Positions 59,741 to 64,000 of a stretch of 64,000 nucleotides of DNA are shown one piece after another (within the stretch, counting starts at the first letter, position 1; each line of letters opens with the position of its first letter). The DNA lies in the NCBI GenBank assembly GCA_963921425.1, contig OY992837.1, positions 17,519,896 to 17,583,895 on the forward strand, written 5' to 3'. Under the pieces are notes generated by a model. The model was not told the origin of the DNA and did no database searches. It saw only the letters and a list, made by a program, of their open reading frames with translations. A program made the position numbers and the translations under genes. The stretch comes from Dryas octopetala. Taxonomy: Eukaryota; Streptophyta; Magnoliopsida; Rosales; Rosaceae.

Positions 59741-59749
59741 ACGAGTCAG

Positions 59750-59860
59750 TGTAATTGAATTCTTGAAATTCAGTTTCAATGTAACTGAATTCTTGAAATT
59801 CAGTTTCAGTGTAACTGAATTCTTGAAATTCAGTTTTAGTGTAATGAAATTCAATTTCAG
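59750..59860. repeat. 30-bp tandem repeat, about 3.5 units
   Basis: Unit TGTAACTGAATTCTTGAAAT plus TCAGTTTCAG, repeated at 59750, 59780 and 59810, then a shortened copy. Confidence 0.92.
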
Positions 59861-60310
59861 TGTTTGATTTTAGTTTTTGCGAAATATTGAGTTTTAGCAA
59901 AAACTTCAATTCCAGAAAAAAAAAAAACAGTTTCACCAAAATTCAGTTACAGTGATGTCAGCGTGCGTCGGCACGTGTCAACATGTGTCAGCGCGCGTCA
60001 GAAGGGTAGGGGTTGGGCTTCCAGTTGTCCTGTAGACTTGCTTGGACGCGGTAATGGTTGGGTTCTAATGGCATACATGTAAATTAATGTAATTAATAAG
60101 CCTAAATTATTAGTAGGCTTTGAATTGGGTGCAGCTGGTGTGTCTGATTATGGTTGGGTGCGGCAACAAAGTTTTCTCTATAAATGGGTGCTACAAATTA
60201 CGGACTATAATAATAATAATAACATTTATGGGCTTAGAAATTGGATTAAATTTCTAAGTTTGGGCTGTAGCCCAATTGTTTTACAAAAGATTAAAAGCCC
60301 AACTAAAAAA

Positions 60311-60562
60311 AAAAAATGAATGGATTTTGAAGATAATACCAACGTCTATTCCCTTAATTGCATATATACATAAGTTTTGACTCATAAGCTTTGATCAATG
60401 GTTTTGATTCTTCTTAGAGGGATGAGTCACCTCTAGGCAATGCTGAGAGCCAATTAACATAACCAGATTTGAGCCAACAATAGGTTACTCCAACCAAGAG
60501 GTTGGCTTATAAATAAAGGGCTGTGGTGTGAAGAGCTCACCCTTAAGCAAGCAACCAAAAAA

Positions 60563-60606
<44 letters not shown>

Positions 60607-61149
60607 CAAAAAGGGGAGGGAAGAAACTTGAGAAGGAATCACAAGTTTTAGCCTCTTTTTAACTTCAAAGGATAAGAAGGATGACCCAAACACATAGGAA
60701 CGGACCAAGAAGGAACCCGTGTTCAAGAAATTAAGATCGTGCATGTGACAAAAATATGACCAATGATGTGGAATACCCAAGGGAAATTTAGAGAATTTGT
60801 TGGAGTATTATGTTTTGTTTGTTTATCAATAAATTGTAATATATAAGAAGATGAAGACTATTTTCATATTTTGTTTTGTTTGGAATAGTGGTTTGCTAAA
60901 TAAAGTCTATTTTCATATTCACTTTATTTAGTTTCTTCAATTATTTTATTTTATTTTTTTCACGTCTTAATTGTAGAATAATTTTATTAATCTGCGATTA
61001 GGACGTAAGTCATGCTTCACTCCGAGATATTAGATTTTATTCAGAATTGTGATGTGGCATTGTAACTCTCGAGTTTTGGGCGGTATCCCAAATCGAAAGT
61101 TAAAGCCAAAAATCCAGAGCAACTGGAGCTCAAAACCATGAGAGTTCAA
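60311..61149. other. Intergenic with (GA)n at 60568-60603
   Basis: About 18 GA units follow an A-run. The remainder has no recognised gene. Confidence 0.5.
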
Positions 61150-62215
61150 ACCGAGGAACGAGTCTGAACTAACGACTTTTACCCTAATGTATTAAACTCT
61201 CCCAAGAATAAGATCAAAAGGTGAAAAAAAAAACATAAAATATATGAGTTCGTTCTTTAATTAAAGAATGGATATATGTCCTACAGAGAAATAATATATA
61301 TACATAGTTGTTCTCTACTGCGGATGTGCCAACATTTGTTTTAATGGATACCCGATGCCGAGCACTTGGCAATGGTGCCAATCGCTTAGTGCTAGTTTTT
61401 TTTTTTTTAATAATAGCGGAGCACTTCTTGCAGCTCTCGAAGATTCTTTCTCGTCTCGTTTTTTATCTCATTGCCAATGGTGTCACTGGTCCAATACCGT
61501 TACAGGGTGTAGAATGAAGCTTGTAATTTATGGGTGGGCACGGTACGGTATGGTACGGTATGAGCCCCATACCGATACCATACCGAAATTTTTATTCGGT
61601 ACGGTATGGACATTTTTAAAACTGGTATCATACCATACCAGTGTTCTATGAATTCGGTATGGTTCGGTATGGTTTCGGTATATACCAACATTTTAAAATT
61701 CTTTTTTTTTTTTGTCAAAAAACAATATTTAACAACCAAAAAGAAATATATATATATATATATATCAATGCCAAAGAAACTACAACAATGACAAAAGAAA
61801 GAGTAAAACAGTAAAACACAACAGCAACTTAGACCCAAGTATATAAAACCCAAGTATATAAAGCATGATAATGAAAACAACAGGAAGACATCTGCATCTC
61901 TGTTTTAGAACGTAAAAGTAAGCAACATAAAATGGACAGCAGTGATGGCCAGCTGCAAGGTCTTGGTTTAAGTGTTAGTCAAACAAGAAAATACTGAAAG
62001 TAATTAAAAATTAGGCCAATAAGGCAATAAGCTTCCTAGAACAAGCACATAACCACCATATAAAACATTTTTTAGTCATCTACAACTAACAGCCCAAGTC
62101 AGTGTACTTGATCGAGCTATATAATCCTAAAACACTTTCACAAACTCCCCCCTTCTGCTATTTGAAAAAGTTAGAGAATACTTCTTTGAAATCATTTGCA
62201 AATTAAGAAGACAAA

Positions 62216-62348
62216 ATGGCTGGAGCTTTTGTTGAAGAGGCTCTGCTCACTGCTGTCCCTTTCTGTAGTGCTCAACGATGCAGAGGAGAAGCAAATTGTG
62301 AACCCTGCTGTCAGAGACTGGCGTGATGAGCTCAAACATGCTATTTTC
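62216..62348 (+). pseudogene. CC-type NLR resistance-gene N-terminal fragment
   Basis: ATG at 62216 gives MAGAFVE. Then, in another frame from 62232, LKRLCSLLSLSVVLNDAEEK is followed by QIVNPAVRDWRDELKHAIF. This is the Rx-N coiled-coil start of RPP13-like/CNL immune receptors; the roughly 40 residues usually between these parts are absent. Similarity stops at 62348. It lies within the hAT element, antisense to its transposase, so it was captured by or inserted into the transposon. Not functional. Confidence 0.75.
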
Positions 62349-62476
62349 CCTTTCCCTTTCCCTTTGCCTTGACTTCACTTGCATGTTCTACACAAAATGG
62401 AATACAACATAATTAAAATTCATTAATTCAATGCAAACTTTAAAAGCAAGCAACAAAGCAAAGCAAGTAATTATAT

Positions 62477-63082
62477 TTACAAAACATTACCTGATTCTAC
62501 ACCTTCATAAAATTCAAGTTCTTCAATGCAAGGTTCATCCTCCAAGCTGGAAATATCATCCCCACTCAACCAATTTTGCATACAAATCAAGGCCTCCACT
62601 GATGAAGGAGTTAATGAACTCCTAAATGAATTTATGACTCTACCCCCAGTGCTAAAACTACTCTCTGATGCCACTGTTGATACTTGAATTGCAAGAACAT
62701 CACTTGCAATTGCTGCCAACACAGGGTACTTGGGACCGTTGAGCTTCCACCACAATAAAATGTCAAAACTTTGGGTTGTGTATTCTAAAGGATCCATCAA
62801 GTATGTATCCACTTCATGTGCCACCACTGCCTCATTGCTCTCTTCCACCACCTTTCTCCAATCATCCAAAATATCATCCCTCCCATTATCCCTACCCTCC
62901 TCATCTTCTACCATATAAGTTGCAGCACTAGTATTGTGTGAATTAGAATCCACATTACCTCTCATCTGTATGCCACCATCTACTTTTGGACCATACTCTT
63001 CATAAAGGCTCATCAACACTCCTTTCATCTCTTTGGTTTTCAGCTGCACCTCTTCCTCATCAAACCTCTCCTTCCTAAACAA
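62477..63082 (-). pseudogene. hAT transposase C-terminal part with dimerisation domain
   Basis: 201 residues. The C-terminal half reads VDTYLMDPLEYTTQSFDILL then WWKLNGPKYPVLAAIASDVL and STVASESSFSTGGRVINSFR, the hAT dimerisation domain with its WW, A-x-D and ES-FS signatures. The N-terminal BED finger and the catalytic core (some 400-500 residues) are absent. An acidic linker precedes the domain. The frame has no internal stop, but without the core it cannot catalyse transposition. Confidence 0.85.
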
Positions 63083-63164
63083 ATGAGTTATATGTCTAAG
63101 CTTAAACCTTCCTCATCAAACCTCTCCTTCCTCATCAATCTTTTTATGCTATATCCTCTCTTTT

Positions 63165-63556
63165 TCTCTTTGGAAAATGACCAATTTGTCTCTTATTTCA
63201 CCTGGGTCCTTATATTAACAATTTTTTTCAATCAAATTGTCATATATAGTTTACTTTTTATAACAATCAAGTCCAAAATTATAATCCGATCCAAATTTTA
63301 GATGGAATTTTCATGTGCAATGTTAGCCTTTTTTAATTTAACTTATTAGGGGCAAAATAATCATAAAATTCCAACAATTGCACTCCCGCTTTGACAAAAG
63401 TAATGATTTCTGTGTAAAATTTAGACAAATTTTGAACTTAATTGTAACAAAATGTAAACTACGGAGACTTGATTGAAAAAAAATTAACTATAGGAACCCG
63501 GTCAAGTGAAACAAGGGCCAAACTACGGAGACAAAATTGGTTATATGCCATTTTTT
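63165..63556. mobile_element. Palindromic MITE
   Basis: Left GGAAAATGACCAATTTGTCT is mirrored by GACAAAATTGGTTATATGCC at the right; TTTTTTTCAATCAAATTGTC is mirrored by GACTTGATTGAAAAAAAATT further in. Non-coding, about 390 bp; target duplication not resolved. Confidence 0.7.
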
Positions 63557-63735
63557 TAAGTATTTGGGAGAGGGAGATTTGAAATTAGGACTTTTCCAAC
63601 ATTAATTATAAAGAAAATACCACAGCCCGGCCAATAGATGGTTTGTATCTTTTCATGTTATATCCAAAAGTCTACATATGCCTCATAAGTAGTACAGAGA
63701 CCAATATTGCAATATGATGTAATGTACAACATATG

Positions 63736-64000
63736 TTAATTCATTTTTGGGTCGATGGTAGCTGAATTTAAAACTTTATATATTGCATAACCTCCAAGAG
63801 CCATTGCCAGAGCAACAACCACCATTTTCAAAGCGATCTCTTTGCTTAACTTTGGCCTCAAAACTGTGCTTCTTAAACCAAGTAAACAGCCATTAATTGA
63901 CGAAGTAGCATTTTCAGCTGTTTTAATCTTCTCTCTAGTGCTTGATGGAGCTGCCTCTTTAGAATGCTCAGCTAATTCATGTGTTGAAAGGTTATTAGGA
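63736..64000 (-). CDS. RTM2-like HSP20 protein, C-terminal part (cut by window end)
   Basis: The last 87 codons of a gene entering from beyond the window, stop at 63736. The linker is polar (ELAEHSKEAAPSSTREKIKT), followed by a membrane segment MVVVALAMALGGYAIYKVL and a short tail. Membrane-anchor composition and position match the C-terminus of the gene at 51732, so this is probably a second RTM2-like member. The alpha-crystallin domain would lie outside the window. No disruption in the visible part. Confidence 0.6.
   Translation of the reverse strand, partial: PNNLSTHELAEHSKEAAPSSTREKIKTAENATSSINGCLLGLRSTVLRPKLSKEIALKMVVVALAMALGGYAIYKVLNSATIDPKMN

Larger units (their letters stand above)
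58936..60310. repeat. Unclassified repeat-rich region (possible family X relative)
   Basis: Order: TTCAAAACCCCCTA motifs (58990-59090), a CT microsatellite (59193-59218), a GC-rich stretch with 147-bp tandem units, 30-bp CAGTTTCAG tandem units, then AT-rich DNA. This resembles the order in the repeats at 24781 and 52820. A frame spans 59110-59754 but it crosses the tandem repeats and lacks protein features. No terminal repeats identified. Confidence 0.4.
61529..63082 (-). mobile_element. Truncated hAT transposon
   Basis: The low-coordinate end (about 61529) reads GGGTGGGCACGGTACGGTAT with many GGTACGGTATGG repeats (to about 61690), the typical 3' terminus of a plant hAT group. The transposase C-terminus lies at 62477-63082 on the minus strand. 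The rest of the transposase and the other end are missing beyond 63082. An NLR N-terminal fragment lies between terminus and transposase (62216-62348). Confidence 0.7.

Noticed and set aside
59110-59754. 214-codon frame with 49-residue repeats as a novel protein
   Set aside because: Openness follows from GC-rich tandem units whose length is a multiple of three; the start lies in T-rich and CT-repeat DNA and several other frames are equally open.

Overview
The window is nuclear DNA of a flowering plant, most likely a woody eudicot. The evidence is intron-split phytocyanin and phosphatase genes, a family-1 glycosyltransferase, plant hAT, CACTA, Copia and Gypsy elements, and AT-rich intergenic DNA full of foldback MITEs. 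The species cannot be named from the sequence.

Host genes are few. 2.2-3.2 kb: a complete two-exon, GPI-anchored phytocyanin (+). 6.1-7.4 kb: a UGT94-like glycosyltransferase (-) split by an 8-nt frameshift. 38.4-41.0 kb: a complete six-exon PTPMT1-type dual-specificity phosphatase (+). 42.0-44.1 kb: a decayed palmitoyl-protein thioesterase (-) with an rbcL-derived plastid fragment inside an exon. 44.5-44.9 kb: a BIR-like receptor-kinase remnant (-). 45.1-47.2 kb: a complete intronless Integrator subunit 9 gene (-). 48.8-50.7 kb: a second phytocyanin (+), paralogous to the first including its promoter, with a tandem MITE pair in its intron and a frame-shifted patch that removes a copper ligand. 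51.7 kb and the right edge: two HSP20/RTM2-like genes (-), one lacking a clear first exon and one cut by the window end.

The rest is transposon-dominated. 0.75-1.9 kb: a hAT with an 8-bp target duplication. 3.5-5.8 kb: a CACTA derivative, a hAT end and two foldback MITEs. 9.3-9.8 kb: LINE reverse-transcriptase debris. 12.9-17.55 kb (-) and 18.0-23.0 kb (+): two Copia retroelements with clear 5-bp target duplications. 23.4-24.3 and 33.3-34.6 kb: scattered ZRK pseudokinase fragments. 26.5-31.5 kb: MITEs, two sister hAT elements and a 5'-truncated LINE. 36.6-37.7 kb: an inverted-end element carrying a trihelix-factor fragment. 56.0-58.9 kb: a broken Gypsy fossil. 61.5-63.1 kb: a truncated hAT with a transposase C-terminus and an NLR N-terminal fragment.

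The genes do not form an operon or pathway. The recurring theme is small host-gene fragments (ZRK, BIR, NLR, trihelix, ROH1, rbcL) scattered among transposons. All readings are by eye; no database search was possible.
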